A stretch of 17,946 nucleotides of DNA, from positions 1 through 17,946 of the forward strand of contig JARLGP010000087.1 of assembly GCA_031292735.1 (NCBI GenBank). The letters run 5' to 3'. The notes beneath the pieces are model-generated. The model saw only the letters and a program-made list of their open reading frames with translations, ran no database searches and was not told the origin of the DNA. Origin of the DNA: Holophaga sp. GTDB lineage: Bacteria > Acidobacteriota > Holophagae > Holophagales > Holophagaceae. The translations under genes and the position numbers were made by a program. Positions 1-7,295 of this stretch are shown here, in pieces. The stretch's first letter is position 1, and every line of letters begins with the position of its first letter.

Positions 1-1
1 G

Positions 2-1510
2 TTCCTGCTCCTTATCGCGTTTTACATGCTGCCCAAGGTTCACGAACGCTTGGTAGAGGCCAAGAAGGATGGGGTGCGACACCTTGTGGAGGCGGTCCAG
101 ACGCAGGTGACCCACTTGGCCCAGGAGGCTAAGGACGGCAAGATGAGTCGGGAGGAATCTCAGACCCGGGCCAAGGATCTGGTGGATGCCATCCGTTTCG
201 CCGAAGGTAATTACGTGTTCATCTTCGGCCCCGGGGATGTGACCCTGGTCAACTCCAATGTGCCTCAGTTTGTAGGCAAACCGGCCGATCAGGAACCGCC
301 CAAGCTGGTGGAGGTCTACCAGGGCCTGCGGGCGGCCTCCGGCGCGACCGGGGGCGGTTTCTACGACTACCGATTCACCAAGGCAGGGAAAGAAGGTCTC
401 TTCCCCAAATCGGCCTACGCCAAGCGGGTCGATGACTGGAACTGGGTGATCGGCGCGGGTATCTATCTGGACGACATCGACGCGGAGATGCTGAAGATCA
501 CCGTGGCGGTGCTGAGCGTGGCGCTGGCGGTCGCCGTGCTGGTGGCGTACATCTCCAGGCGCCGCTCAAACACCATGGTCCGGCCCTTGCGCCAACTGGT
601 CGATGGGCTGCGCGACAGCGACCTGTCCAGGCACATCGACGTGGCCACCCGAGACGAGATCGGCGAGGCGGCCGAGGCCTTCAACGCTTACAACGGCAAA
701 ATGTTGAACACAGTACGCAACATCGCTAGTCTCGCCGACCGGGTGGCATCTGGCAGTGTCGAACTGGCAGCAACATCGCAGGAAATGGCCCGGGCCGTTC
801 AGGACATCGCCAAAGTCAGCGAAGACCTGAAAGACGCTGGCGAACAGGTCACTTCGGCCATGGGCGGATTAAACCGCAACGTTGATTCTATGAGGGAAAG
901 GACTCTCCAAACGGGAACCCAGAGCAAAGAAGCGGTCCAAGATGCGGCGCGGAGCGCAGAGGCAGGCCATGGGGCTGCTCAAGGCATGGTTCAGATCAAA
1001 GAAGCCACCTCTCAAGTATTCAAGGCGGTGCAGGTGATCCAAGACATCGCCCGCCAGACAAATCTTCTATCCCTGAACGCCGCAATTGAGGCCGCGAAGG
1101 CAGGAAGCCTGGGCAAGGGCTTTGCCGTTGTTGCCGAGGAGGTTCGGAAGTTGGCCGAGCGTTCCCGCACCGCTGCGTTGGAGATAGCACAACTCAACCA
1201 ACACACCCAGGACGCCGTCGCCGGAGGGGTGGATGGTATGACTACGAGTCTGGCAAATCTCGATTCGATCCGGGTGAAGATCACCGGGATTGCGGAGAGC
1301 ATCCAAGAGATTGCTTCCCTAAGCACTTCCCAGGCGGACACCAGCCATGAGGTCGCAAGGCGGATGGACCAGACAGCCTCTCAGTTGGCCCAGAATGCCT
1401 CAGCAACTCAGGAACTTGCCGCAACCGTGCAGGAAATCACCAAGACCTCCGATGATCTGGCCGGGGTAGCCGAGGGTCTTCGTCAAGTGGTGGAGGCATT
1501 CAAAGTTTAG
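2..1510 (+). CDS. Methyl-accepting chemotaxis protein, 5' end cut by window edge
   Basis: Transmembrane chemoreceptor that senses a ligand outside the membrane and controls a CheA/CheW kinase complex. The frame is open from base 2 and begins inside a hydrophobic stretch (FLLLIAFYM) that is the end of the first membrane helix, so the true start lies outside the window. Counting from the ATG at 26, residues about 5-155 form a single-Cache domain (sCache_2 type), with the typical 'NYVFIF', 'GGGFYDY' and '[13 protein letters not shown]' segments. A second membrane helix follows at about 156-176, then a HAMP domain to about 230. The rest is the MCP signalling coiled coil, with the conserved hairpin tip around '[18 protein letters not shown]' and '[16 protein letters not shown]'. 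I see no C-terminal CheR/CheB tether pentapeptide. Base composition is less GC-rich than the genes beyond 3.3 kb. Family assignment is firm; the ligand is unknown. Confidence 0.95.
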   Translation, partial: FLLLIAFYMLPKVHERLVEAKKDGVRHLVEAVQTQVTHLAQEAKDGKMSREESQTRAKDLVDAIRFAEGNYVFIFGPGDVTLVNSNVPQFVGKPADQEPPKLVEVYQGLRAASGATGGGFYDYRFTKAGKEGLFPKSAYAKRVDDWNWVIGAGIYLDDIDAEMLKITVAVLSVALAVAVLVAYISRRRSNTMVRPLRQLVDGLRDSDLSRHIDVATRDEIGEAAEAFNAYNGKMLNTVRNIASLADRVASGSVELAATSQEMARAVQDIAKVSEDLKDAGEQVTSAMGGLNRNVDSMRERTLQTGTQSKEAVQDAARSAEAGHGAAQGMVQIKEATSQVFKAVQVIQDIARQTNLLSLNAAIEAAKAGSLGKGFAVVAEEVRKLAERSRTAALEIAQLNQHTQDAVAGGVDGMTTSLANLDSIRVKITGIAESIQEIASLSTSQADTSHEVARRMDQTASQLAQNASATQELAATVQEITKTSDDLAGVAEGLRQVVEAFKV

Positions 1511-1603
1511 GCAGAATGGGGTTGGTGGGATCGATGCCTTGCAGCACCAAGAATCTGCCATTCGATTATATTGCGAATTCCCAACCCGGATCTATCCTTT
1601 GCC

Positions 1604-1984
1604 ATGGCCAAGATTCTCGTAATAGACGACAGCAAAATGATGAGCCTGTTCCTTCGCCGATGCCTCGAAAAGGCTGGCTATGAGGTGGAGGAGTGGTTGC
1701 CTTATTCGGCCTTGGAAATTCCTCATTACCTCAAAACGTCGGCACCAGATCTGATTCTCACCGATTTCTTTATGCCCGGACTCAGCGGTGCCTCGGTTGC
1801 ACGAGCGGCTTATGAGGCACCACGCCGAATTCCCGTGATCGTGCTAACCGCCTTGCATGAGGAGGACAGCATATCCAAACTGCTTTACCTTGGAGTCAGA
1901 CAAGTTCTCACCAAACCGATTGAACCCGAGGCCCTTGTTGATGCCGCGAGGAATGCCTTACTGGGTTCCAAATCGGCATCCTGA
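1604..1984 (+). CDS. Stand-alone CheY-like response regulator receiver
   Basis: Single receiver domain of 126 aa with no output domain. Such proteins act by protein-protein contact after phosphorylation by a histidine kinase, as CheY does at the flagellar motor. The acidic pair is D8/D9, the phospho-acceptor is D54 (in 'LILTDFFMPG'), the switch Thr is T82 and the conserved Lys is K104 (in 'LTKPI'). I chose the ATG at 1604 because the receiver fold starts right after it ('MAKILVIDDS'); a TTG at 1571 would add 11 residues with no family counterpart. No good Shine-Dalgarno sequence precedes either start. It lies 93 bases after the chemoreceptor on the same strand, which suggests a chemosensory role, but the pairing is inferred. 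The gene is richer in A/T than the core genes further right. Confidence 0.9.
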   Translation: MAKILVIDDSKMMSLFLRRCLEKAGYEVEEWLPYSALEIPHYLKTSAPDLILTDFFMPGLSGASVARAAYEAPRRIPVIVLTALHEEDSISKLLYLGVRQVLTKPIEPEALVDAARNALLGSKSAS

Positions 1985-2724
1985 GCAATGGGATGGAACG
2001 GTCTGACTCAGAAGAGCTTTTACCGCTTGGTCAGGGTGCGTTGAGCCGGCCTTCGAACTACGGTCCCACTGAGTATTGAGTTAGGTCGGGCAGTCTCAAA
2101 CGGTCGTAGGTCGTAGCATGAAGCGGCAGCAAACCATCACCATTCCTATCCCCGAAGTCCCCTCGCCCATCCCCAAACTGGCCTACACTGAACTCTGTCG
2201 TCTACCCGATCGATTTGATGGGCATGTAGTGCTTCGACGCTCGCCGAGAACCGACCGGGTCTGCTCTCCAAAAAGCGACCACCCGGGCTACCGGCTGCTC
2301 GGCATGAAACACCCGCCTGGCCGGGGGTGAGGCTTTGGGCTGCTGTGCTCGGCTGAACTGACCCAAGTCTGTTCTCCCAAATTGGCCCACCCCAGCCCCT
2401 TATCCCTGGTGCGGCAATTGAAGGGCGGACAGCCTGGAGGGATTCATCCTCCAGGAGGCATGGCACGTACAAGGCCCGGCCCTGCCGGATTTGCGACAAC
2501 CTCCGATGACTGACTCAAGCTGCCTTATATCCACTTGTTTGCCTTTCAGTGAAAAGGATAGGGCTGGGTAAATTAGGGGTAAGATGAAAACATAAACTGA
2601 TAATCACAACATTCGTTATGACGGTTTCAGAAGCTGGGTTCAGGTATCTTTCTGCTGAGCGTTGGGAATCAGCCAAAAGTCAGTAACAAGTTGCATGAGA
2701 CACGCAACCCAAACCCAACCCAAG
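1985..2724 (+). other. 740-base region without a convincing gene; possible mobile-element debris
   Basis: No reading frame here has a recognisable product. The longest plus-strand frame (2118-2330, 70 codons) has no ribosome-binding site and no family resemblance. The stretch has mixed composition, with an AT-rich tail from about 2515 to 2660. Two imperfect copies of a motif of the type CCCAAA-Y-TGGCC-Y-A occur at about 2172-2185 and 2376-2389, with a related 'GAACTGACCC' at 2365-2374. This reminds me of the multiple terminal repeats of IS21-family ends, but the similarity is short and I cannot confirm it. The promoter of the downstream HU-like gene presumably lies in the AT-rich tail. Confidence 0.4.
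2433..2455. repeat. Perfect inverted repeat (hairpin) in the gene-free stretch
   Basis: CCTGGAGG (2433-2440) and CCTCCAGG (2448-2455) form a perfect 8-bp stem around a 7-base loop. There is no T-run on either side, so it is not a canonical intrinsic terminator. It may be debris of a mobile element or part of an untranslated RNA. Confidence 0.5.
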
Positions 2725-3006
2725 ATGAACCGTGAGGAGCTTGCACAAACCCTCTGTAACCTTGACCTCAATCTCAGCCCTAAGGATGCCCTACGGGTAC
2801 TTGATTCCATCTCTGGAACCACCCGCGATACCCTCAAGGCCGGTCGGAAGGTGTGCCTCTCTGGCTTTGGAACGTTCGAGGCTGAACTACTTATGGCCAG
2901 ACGAGTAAGAAATCCTAGGGTCGCAAGTGGCCCCGATGCCTTCAAGGTGGTTGGGCCTAGGATTCGCTATAGATTCAGGGCCGGTGCCGGTTTCAATGCC
3001 AGCTAG
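2725..3006 (+). CDS. Divergent HU/IHF-family DNA-binding protein
   Basis: Small nucleoid-type protein that binds and bends DNA as a dimer. From the ATG at 2725 it is 93 aa, the usual HU length. The N-terminal helices ('MNREELAQTL') align with the HU start, the signature 'GFGTFE' is at 47-52, and the arm keeps the 'RNP' motif (62-64) whose Pro intercalates between base pairs. The arm differs from canonical HU: the usual 'RNPxTG' is 'RNPRVASG', and the C-terminus has the unusual Arg-rich 'RIRYRFRAGAGF'. The frame stays open upstream to a TTG at 2662 with an ATG at 2695, and no start has a clear ribosome-binding site, so the N-terminus is uncertain. The gene is relatively AT-rich and lies 24 bases before a tRNA beside a probable insertion junction, so it may be accessory rather than the housekeeping HU (inference). 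Confidence 0.85.
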   Translation: MNREELAQTLCNLDLNLSPKDALRVLDSISGTTRDTLKAGRKVCLSGFGTFEAELLMARRVRNPRVASGPDAFKVVGPRIRYRFRAGAGFNAS

Positions 3007-3030
3007 GCTGTGCTAGGCTAGGGCTCTGCT

Positions 3031-3115
3031 GGCCCCTTGGCGAAATGGCAGACGCGAAGCACTCAAAATGCTTTTCCCTCCGGGAGTCTCGGTTCGAGTC
3101 CGAGAGGGGCTACCA
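3031..3115 (+). tRNA. tRNA-Leu, anticodon CAA
   Basis: An 85-base class II tRNA folds completely. The acceptor GGCCCCU (3031-3037) pairs with AGGGGCU (3105-3111), including a terminal G-U pair. Then come a D arm (GCG/CGC), an anticodon stem AAGCA/UGCUU (3057-3061 and 3069-3073), a loop CUCAAAA with anticodon CAA at 3064-3066, and a long variable arm with a UCCC/GGGA stem. The T arm is CUCGG-UUCGAGU-CCGAG, the discriminator is A and CCA is encoded (3113-3115). It decodes UUG. It lies 24 bases after the HU-like gene and is followed by an intrinsic terminator. A broken second tRNA-Leu(CAA) with a different acceptor stem lies 110 bases further on the opposite strand, so this copy may have arrived with a mobile element (inference). 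Confidence 0.97.
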
Positions 3116-3123
3116 AGAAAAAT

Positions 3124-3156
3124 CAACCCCGCTTACCGAAGCGGGGTTGGTTTTTT
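3124..3156 (+). terminator. Intrinsic terminator of tRNA-Leu
   Basis: A perfect 11-bp GC-rich stem, CAACCCCGCTT (3124-3134) against AAGCGGGGTTG (3139-3149), with the 4-base loop ACCG, is followed by G and six T (3151-3156). It starts 8 bases after the encoded CCA end and is a textbook Rho-independent terminator for the tRNA transcript. Confidence 0.93.
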
Positions 3157-3174
3157 GTGGCAAGGGTGTGGCAA
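3156..3174 (+). repeat. Paired direct repeats TGTGGCAA, possible recombinase sites
   Basis: TGTGGCAA occurs at 3156-3163 and again at 3167-3174, exactly 11 bases apart, so both copies face the same side of the helix. Short, helically phased direct repeats beside a tRNA resemble the arm-type binding sites of tyrosine recombinases. The repeats are seen; the function is inference, and no integrase gene lies in the window. Confidence 0.4.
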
Positions 3175-3225
3175 ATCCCAGGGGTTAAAAGCGTAACTGC
3201 AAGTAAATCAATATTGAGCGATATC

Positions 3226-3263
3226 TTTTGAGACTGTCGCGTCTGCCATTTCGCCACGCCGGC
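3226..3263 (-). pseudogene. Truncated tRNA-Leu (CAA): 5' half only, broken at the anticodon loop
   Basis: Read on the minus strand from 3263, the sequence has a canonical Leu acceptor strand GCCGGCG (3263-3257), then a D arm identical to that of the intact tRNA-Leu over 20 consecutive bases (3256-3237 here, 3038-3057 there). A 5-base anticodon stem strand ACAGT follows, and then CTCAAAA (3232-3226), which is the same anticodon loop. The expected pairing strand ACTGT does not follow; GATAT does. No variable arm, T arm or CGCCGGC-ACCA end can be found in the next 200 bases. So this is the 5' half of a former tRNA-Leu whose 3' half was replaced exactly after the anticodon loop. It begins 44 bases past the ruvC stop on the same strand, so it was probably the native gene there. 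Confidence 0.8.
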
Positions 3264-3307
3264 GGCAGGCTTCAGTCTAGCCCAAGGCCTCCGGTCCGGC
3301 CAAGGGT

Positions 3308-3802
3308 TTAGGTGCGGCGCGTGGTGAGCAGGTGGCCGATGGCCACGGCGGCGGCGTCGGAGGCGTCCACCGGGAGGGCGGTCTTGAGGTTGAGGATCAC
3401 CATGACCATCTTGCCCACCTGGGTCTTGTCCGCCCAGCCGTAGCCGCTGACCGCCTTCTTCACCTGCATGGGGTTGTAGTCGCCCACGGGCAGGCCATGC
3501 AGGCCGGCGGTGAGCAGGATGCCGCCCCGGATCTGGCCCAGCTTGATGGCGGTGGCGGCGTTCTTCTCCACGAACGGGGATTCCACGGCCATGAACTGGG
3601 GCGCGTGCTGGGCGATCACGTCGCTCAGTTTCAGGTGGATGCCCAGCACCCGCTGGTCGAACGCGGCGCCACGCGGGGAACGGATGACGCCGGAATCCAG
3701 CAGCTCCATGCGCGAGCCCAGGCGCGACACCACGGCCCAGCCACAGGCCAGGGATCCGGGGTCCACGCCCAGGCAGATGGATGCTTTGGCGGCTGGCACC
3801 AT
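3308..3802 (-). CDS. ruvC: Crossover junction endodeoxyribonuclease RuvC
   Basis: Resolves Holliday junctions by paired nicking, working with the RuvAB branch-migration motor in the cytoplasm. At 164 aa it has family length. The four metal-binding carboxylates of the RNase H-like fold are in place: D14 ('GVDPGS'), E74 ('AVESPF'), D146 and D149 ('DASDAAAVAIGHL'). The start at 3802 lies 7 bases past the rnr stop, so the two genes are probably co-transcribed. ruvA and ruvB are not adjacent. Downstream, the broken tRNA-Leu and then lower-GC DNA begin, so ruvC marks the edge of the core genome here. Confidence 0.96.
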   Translation of the reverse strand: MVPAAKASICLGVDPGSLACGWAVVSRLGSRMELLDSGVIRSPRGAAFDQRVLGIHLKLSDVIAQHAPQFMAVESPFVEKNAATAIKLGQIRGGILLTAGLHGLPVGDYNPMQVKKAVSGYGWADKTQVGKMVMVILNLKTALPVDASDAAAVAIGHLLTTRRT

Positions 3803-3809
3803 GGTCCCG

Positions 3810-6251
3810 TCAAACTTTCTTGCGCTTGGGCTGGGGCTTGCCGAACCCGGTCACCGGGGAGGTCTTGGGCTTGCCGCTGCGGACGCTGCCCTTGGGCAGC
3901 TTGGCCCTGGATGGGGGACGGCCGCTGCGCTCGGTCTTCCCGCCGGCGGATGGACGTCCGCCGCGCTCAGGACGCGCGGGACGCTCGGCCTTGGCCGAGG
4001 TGGCCGGTCGCGCGGGACGCTCGGTCCTGGCCCGGCCGCCGGGGGTCCGCTCCCGCTCTCCGCCGGTCCTGGGCTTGGCCCGGAACGCCGGCCGGGCATC
4101 GGCCACGAAGTCGGCCTCGCGCAGGCTGGCGGGGGCGGCGAGGCTGGGCACGAAGCTGCGGCTCTTGCCCTTGCCGTCCTGGGCCGAGGCCTCCACCACC
4201 CAGGCCGAAACCCGGCGCAGGTCCTCGTCCACTCCGGTGATCTCCACCTTCACCTTGTCGCCGATGGACAGCACCACGTTGGCGCCCTGGCCCACGGCCT
4301 TGGTGCGGTTCTGGTCCACGGTGAAGCTGCCGCCCAGGGCGCCCAGGGGAACCCCCACTTCCAGGAACGGCGCGTCCAGGCGGATGAAGGCGACCTTCAG
4401 CGAGAAGCCCTGGATCCGCCCGTCGAACCGGTGGCCGATCTTGGTCTTCATGATCAGGCAGGTCTTCCACCGGTCATTCTCCCGCTCGGCCTCGGTGGCG
4501 GTCTGCTCGGTGTCGGTGCAGGTCTTGGCCACCACCACCAGTTGGGTGTGCAGCCCGTCCGGCAGTTTTTCGCCGCGCAGGGCCTTGCGCAGCAGGCGGT
4601 GCACGGTCAGGTCCGGGTAGCGCCGGATCGGGCTGGTGAAGTGCAGGTAGTCCTCCAGGGCCAGGCCGGAGTGGCCGATGTTGTCGGCGCTGTACTCGGC
4701 CCGCTTCAGGCTGCGCACCAGCAGGGTGTTGAGCATGGCCTCCAGGGGGCCGCCGCGGATCTTGTCGAGCAGCGCGTTGAGCACCTCCGGGGTGGTGTCG
4801 TCGTAGGCCCGCAGCAGGCCGAAGGCGCTGGCCACCTCCTTGAAGGCTTCCAGCTTCATGGGGTCGGGGTTGTCGTGCACGCGGTAGATGGTGGGGATCT
4901 TCCGGCGGGTGAAGTAGCGCGCCACGGCCTCGTTGGCCAGCAGCATGAACTCCTCGATCATGCGGTGGGCGTCGTGGTGGGCGTAGCGGCGGGCGTCCAC
5001 CGGATGGCCTTCGGCGTCGAAGATGAACTCGGTCTCCTCGCTGTCCAGGTTCAGCGCCCCGCGGCCCAGGCGGATCCGGGTCAGGCCACGGGAGACCTTG
5101 AGGGCCTCCTCCAGCATGGCGCAGATCTCGGCGCCCAGGGTCTTGCGCAGCGGCCTGGCGAGGTCGAGGCAGGCCTCCTTCACCTGGTCGTAGCTGAGCC
5201 GCTTGCGGGAACGGATGACCGTTTCGCTCAGGCGGGTGTCCACCACGGTGAGGTCGCGGGCCAGGGTGATCCAGGCGGTCATGGTGAGCCGGTCCACGCC
5301 TTCCTGCAGGCTGCACAGCTCGCCGGAAAGCCGTTCCGGCAGCATGGGAATGCACTGGTCGGGGAAGTAGACGGAGGTGCCCCGGGCCAGGGCCTCCTGG
5401 TCCAGGGGGCTGCCCGCCTCCACGTAGTGGCTCACGTCGGCGATGTGCACGCCCAGGATCCAGCCGCCGCCTTCTTCATCGGGCAGGCTCTCCAGGCTGA
5501 TGGCGTCGTCGAAATCCTTGGCGCTGGGCGGGTCCACGGTGACCGTCAGCAGTTCGCGCAGATCCTCCCGGCCCTGGATCCACTGGGCGGGGATGACGGT
5601 GGGGAAGGGGGCCAGCTGTTCCATCACCGCGGCCGGGAACTCGGTGCGCAGGTTGAACAGGGCCGCGGTGAGCTTGTTCTCGATCTTGAGGTCGGTGAGC
5701 CGGCCCAGGCGCGCCACAACCCGTCCGCGGATCTGCTGGGCGGCCGGATCGGCATCCAGCTGGATGCTCACCAGGTCGCCGTCCTGGGCCAGGTCGGTGG
5801 CCGGGACGGACACGATCTGCGACAGCCGGGGCTCCAGCGGCACCGCGCTCCAGCCCCAGGCCTGCTTCTGCAGGTGGGCCGGAATGGGATTGGGGTTGCG
5901 CGAAATGACGTTGACCACCCGGGCCCGGGGCCGGCCGTCGAAGGTGAGCCCGGTCATCTCGGCCAGCACGCGGTCGCCGTGGATGGCGCCGTGGCCCTCG
6001 CGCCAGTCCACCAGGAGGTCCAGGCCCTGGCGCTTCTGCGCGCCGATCGGGCGCAGGAAGCCCACCGCCCCCTCGGGATGGCCCAGGAAGGTGGCCTCGA
6101 AGGTTTCCGAATTGCGGAACGCCTGGGCCGCCGGCGGCTGCGGGCTGGACGGGCGCTGGGGCGGGGCGGGGCGGCCCGGCCTCTCCCCATGCCGCGGGCG
6201 GCCGGAAAAACTGGAGGATCGGGATCCGGGGAACTGCTTGCTTCTGACCAT
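3810..6251 (-). CDS. rnr: Ribonuclease R (RNB-family 3'-5' exoribonuclease)
   Basis: Processive hydrolytic 3'-5' exoribonuclease that degrades structured RNA and helps in rRNA and tmRNA-linked quality control. It has 813 aa. Residues 1-45 are a Pro/Arg/Ser-rich leader where E. coli RNase R has a helix-turn-helix. Cold-shock/OB domains span about 50-180 and the RNB catalytic domain about 225-560. The metal-binding motif 'DPPSAKDFDDA' carries D240, D246, D248 and D249, and the conserved 'TSPIRRYPDLTVHR' is at 539-552. An S1 domain lies at about 605-688. The last 120 residues are a low-complexity Arg/Pro/Gly/Lys tail with repeats of the 'ERPARP' type, likely disordered and RNA-binding. The S1 domain and basic tail favour RNase R over RNase II. 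No strong Shine-Dalgarno is seen at the 6251 start; a 6-bp AAAGCC/GGCTTT hairpin (6256-6272) sits right before it. ruvC follows after 7 bases. Confidence 0.95.
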   Translation of the reverse strand: MVRSKQFPGSRSSSFSGRPRHGERPGRPAPPQRPSSPQPPAAQAFRNSETFEATFLGHPEGAVGFLRPIGAQKRQGLDLLVDWREGHGAIHGDRVLAEMTGLTFDGRPRARVVNVISRNPNPIPAHLQKQAWGWSAVPLEPRLSQIVSVPATDLAQDGDLVSIQLDADPAAQQIRGRVVARLGRLTDLKIENKLTAALFNLRTEFPAAVMEQLAPFPTVIPAQWIQGREDLRELLTVTVDPPSAKDFDDAISLESLPDEEGGGWILGVHIADVSHYVEAGSPLDQEALARGTSVYFPDQCIPMLPERLSGELCSLQEGVDRLTMTAWITLARDLTVVDTRLSETVIRSRKRLSYDQVKEACLDLARPLRKTLGAEICAMLEEALKVSRGLTRIRLGRGALNLDSEETEFIFDAEGHPVDARRYAHHDAHRMIEEFMLLANEAVARYFTRRKIPTIYRVHDNPDPMKLEAFKEVASAFGLLRAYDDTTPEVLNALLDKIRGGPLEAMLNTLLVRSLKRAEYSADNIGHSGLALEDYLHFTSPIRRYPDLTVHRLLRKALRGEKLPDGLHTQLVVVAKTCTDTEQTATEAERENDRWKTCLIMKTKIGHRFDGRIQGFSLKVAFIRLDAPFLEVGVPLGALGGSFTVDQNRTKAVGQGANVVLSIGDKVKVEITGVDEDLRRVSAWVVEASAQDGKGKSRSFVPSLAAPASLREADFVADARPAFRAKPRTGGERERTPGGRARTERPARPATSAKAERPARPERGGRPSAGGKTERSGRPPSRAKLPKGSVRSGKPKTSPVTGFGKPQPKRKKV

Positions 6252-6255
6252 GATT

Positions 6256-6272
6256 AAAGCCTATCGGGCTTT
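6256..6272. promoter_or_regulatory. Small hairpin in the rnr leader
   Basis: AAAGCC (6256-6261) and GGCTTT (6267-6272) form a 6-bp stem with a 5-base loop, ending 4 bases before the rnr start codon on the minus strand. The only AGG near that start lies inside it, so it could lower rnr translation. It may equally be a chance structure; the stem is short. Confidence 0.3.
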
Positions 6273-6320
6273 GCCGCCTGGGAGTGGGATAAACGGGGAG
6301 GGCTTCGCTAGTATGGAACA

Positions 6321-7295
6321 ATGCGCGTCGCTTTGCTCCGCCTCTCGGCCCTTGGGGACATCCTCCGGGTGCTTCCCGCCTGGGCCAACCTGCGGGCGGC
6401 CTTCCCGGAGGCCCGGTTCCAGGCGGTGGTGGAGGACCGCCACGCCTTCCTGCTGGCGCCCATGCCCTGGCTGGAGCCGGTGCTGGTGGCCCGCCGCCGG
6501 CTGGGCGCGCCCTGGACCGCCCTGGGCGAATTCCGCCGGGTGGCGGGCGCCCTGCGCGGCTGCGAGGCCTCCCTGGACTTCCACGGCATCCTCAAGTCGG
6601 CCCTGGTGCCATGGCTGGCGGAGATCCCCGAGCGATGGGGCGACGGGGTGACCCGGGAGGGCGCCCGGCTGTTGCAGACCCGGCCGCTGGCGTTCCGGCG
6701 CCAGTCCCGCTACCACCAGGCCCTGGGCCTGGCCGAAGCGTTCGGTGCCAGCCGGGGGGTCGCCGGCCTGGGCCGGTTCCACCCTGCGCTCAAGGACGCC
6801 CCGCTGCCGGACCCCGGGCCGGTGTGGGCCGGTGACGGCCGGCCCCGGGCGGTGCTGGTGCCCGGCGCCTCGCGCCGGGGGGCCGGCAAGCGCTGGCCGT
6901 TGCGGCACTGGCTGACCCTGGCGGAACAGCTGCGGGGCCGGTTCCAGCTGCGCTGGTCGCTGGGGCCGGAGGAGCAGGCCCTGCGCGCCTGGCTGCCGGA
7001 AGCCACCGGGGTGCCGGCCCTGCCCGAATCCGATCTGTGGACCCTGGCCGCGGCCCTGCGCCAGGCCGACCGGGTGATCGCCCCGGACACCGGGCTGCTG
7101 CATCTGGCGGTGCTGCTGGGGGTGCCGGTGCTGGGCCTGTTCGGCGGCTCCGATCCGGTGGTTGCGGGGCTGCCCGCCGGCACCGGGCGGATCCTGCGCA
7201 CCGGGATCGAGTGCTCCCCCTGCCGGGAACGGCTCTGCCAGCGGCGGGAATGCCTGGAGGGGCTGGCCCCGGAAGGGGTGGCGGCCGCCCTCTAG
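6321..7295 (+). CDS. Glycosyltransferase family 9 (heptosyltransferase-like)
   Basis: Inner-membrane-associated, GT-B-fold transferase of the ADP-heptose:LPS heptosyltransferase family, acting in lipopolysaccharide core assembly. At 324 aa it fits the family. The N-terminus 'MRVALLRLSALGDILRVLPA' is the classic GT9 start with the 'SALGD' acceptor loop. The C-terminal domain has 'VPGASRRGAGKRWP' (about residue 178) and the nucleotide-sugar loop 'APDTGLLHLAVLLGVPVLGLFGG' region (about 254-276). The family's Cys-rich ending is present ('CSPCRERLCQRRECLEGL'). It is divergent from rnr with 69 bases between them. The start has little ribosome-binding signal, and a TAGTAT at 6309-6314 lies only 6 bases before the ATG, so a leaderless message is conceivable. 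Which sugar is moved cannot be told; no other LPS genes are adjacent. Confidence 0.88.
   Translation: MRVALLRLSALGDILRVLPAWANLRAAFPEARFQAVVEDRHAFLLAPMPWLEPVLVARRRLGAPWTALGEFRRVAGALRGCEASLDFHGILKSALVPWLAEIPERWGDGVTREGARLLQTRPLAFRRQSRYHQALGLAEAFGASRGVAGLGRFHPALKDAPLPDPGPVWAGDGRPRAVLVPGASRRGAGKRWPLRHWLTLAEQLRGRFQLRWSLGPEEQALRAWLPEATGVPALPESDLWTLAAALRQADRVIAPDTGLLHLAVLLGVPVLGLFGGSDPVVAGLPAGTGRILRTGIECSPCRERLCQRRECLEGLAPEGVAAAL

Noticed and set aside
2118..2330. 70-codon plus-strand frame in the gene-free stretch
   Set aside because: No ribosome-binding site, no family resemblance, and a Pro/Arg-rich composition typical of non-coding DNA.
3037..3231. 64-codon frame starting inside tRNA-Leu
   Set aside because: It overlaps the tRNA and its terminator, so it cannot be a sensible gene.
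3510..6257. Open frame of over 900 codons on the plus strand opposite rnr
   Set aside because: It is an antisense artefact of very high GC3; the minus strand encodes a complete RNase R with catalytic motifs, and the antisense peptide is His/Gly/Gln/Ala-rich without any domain.
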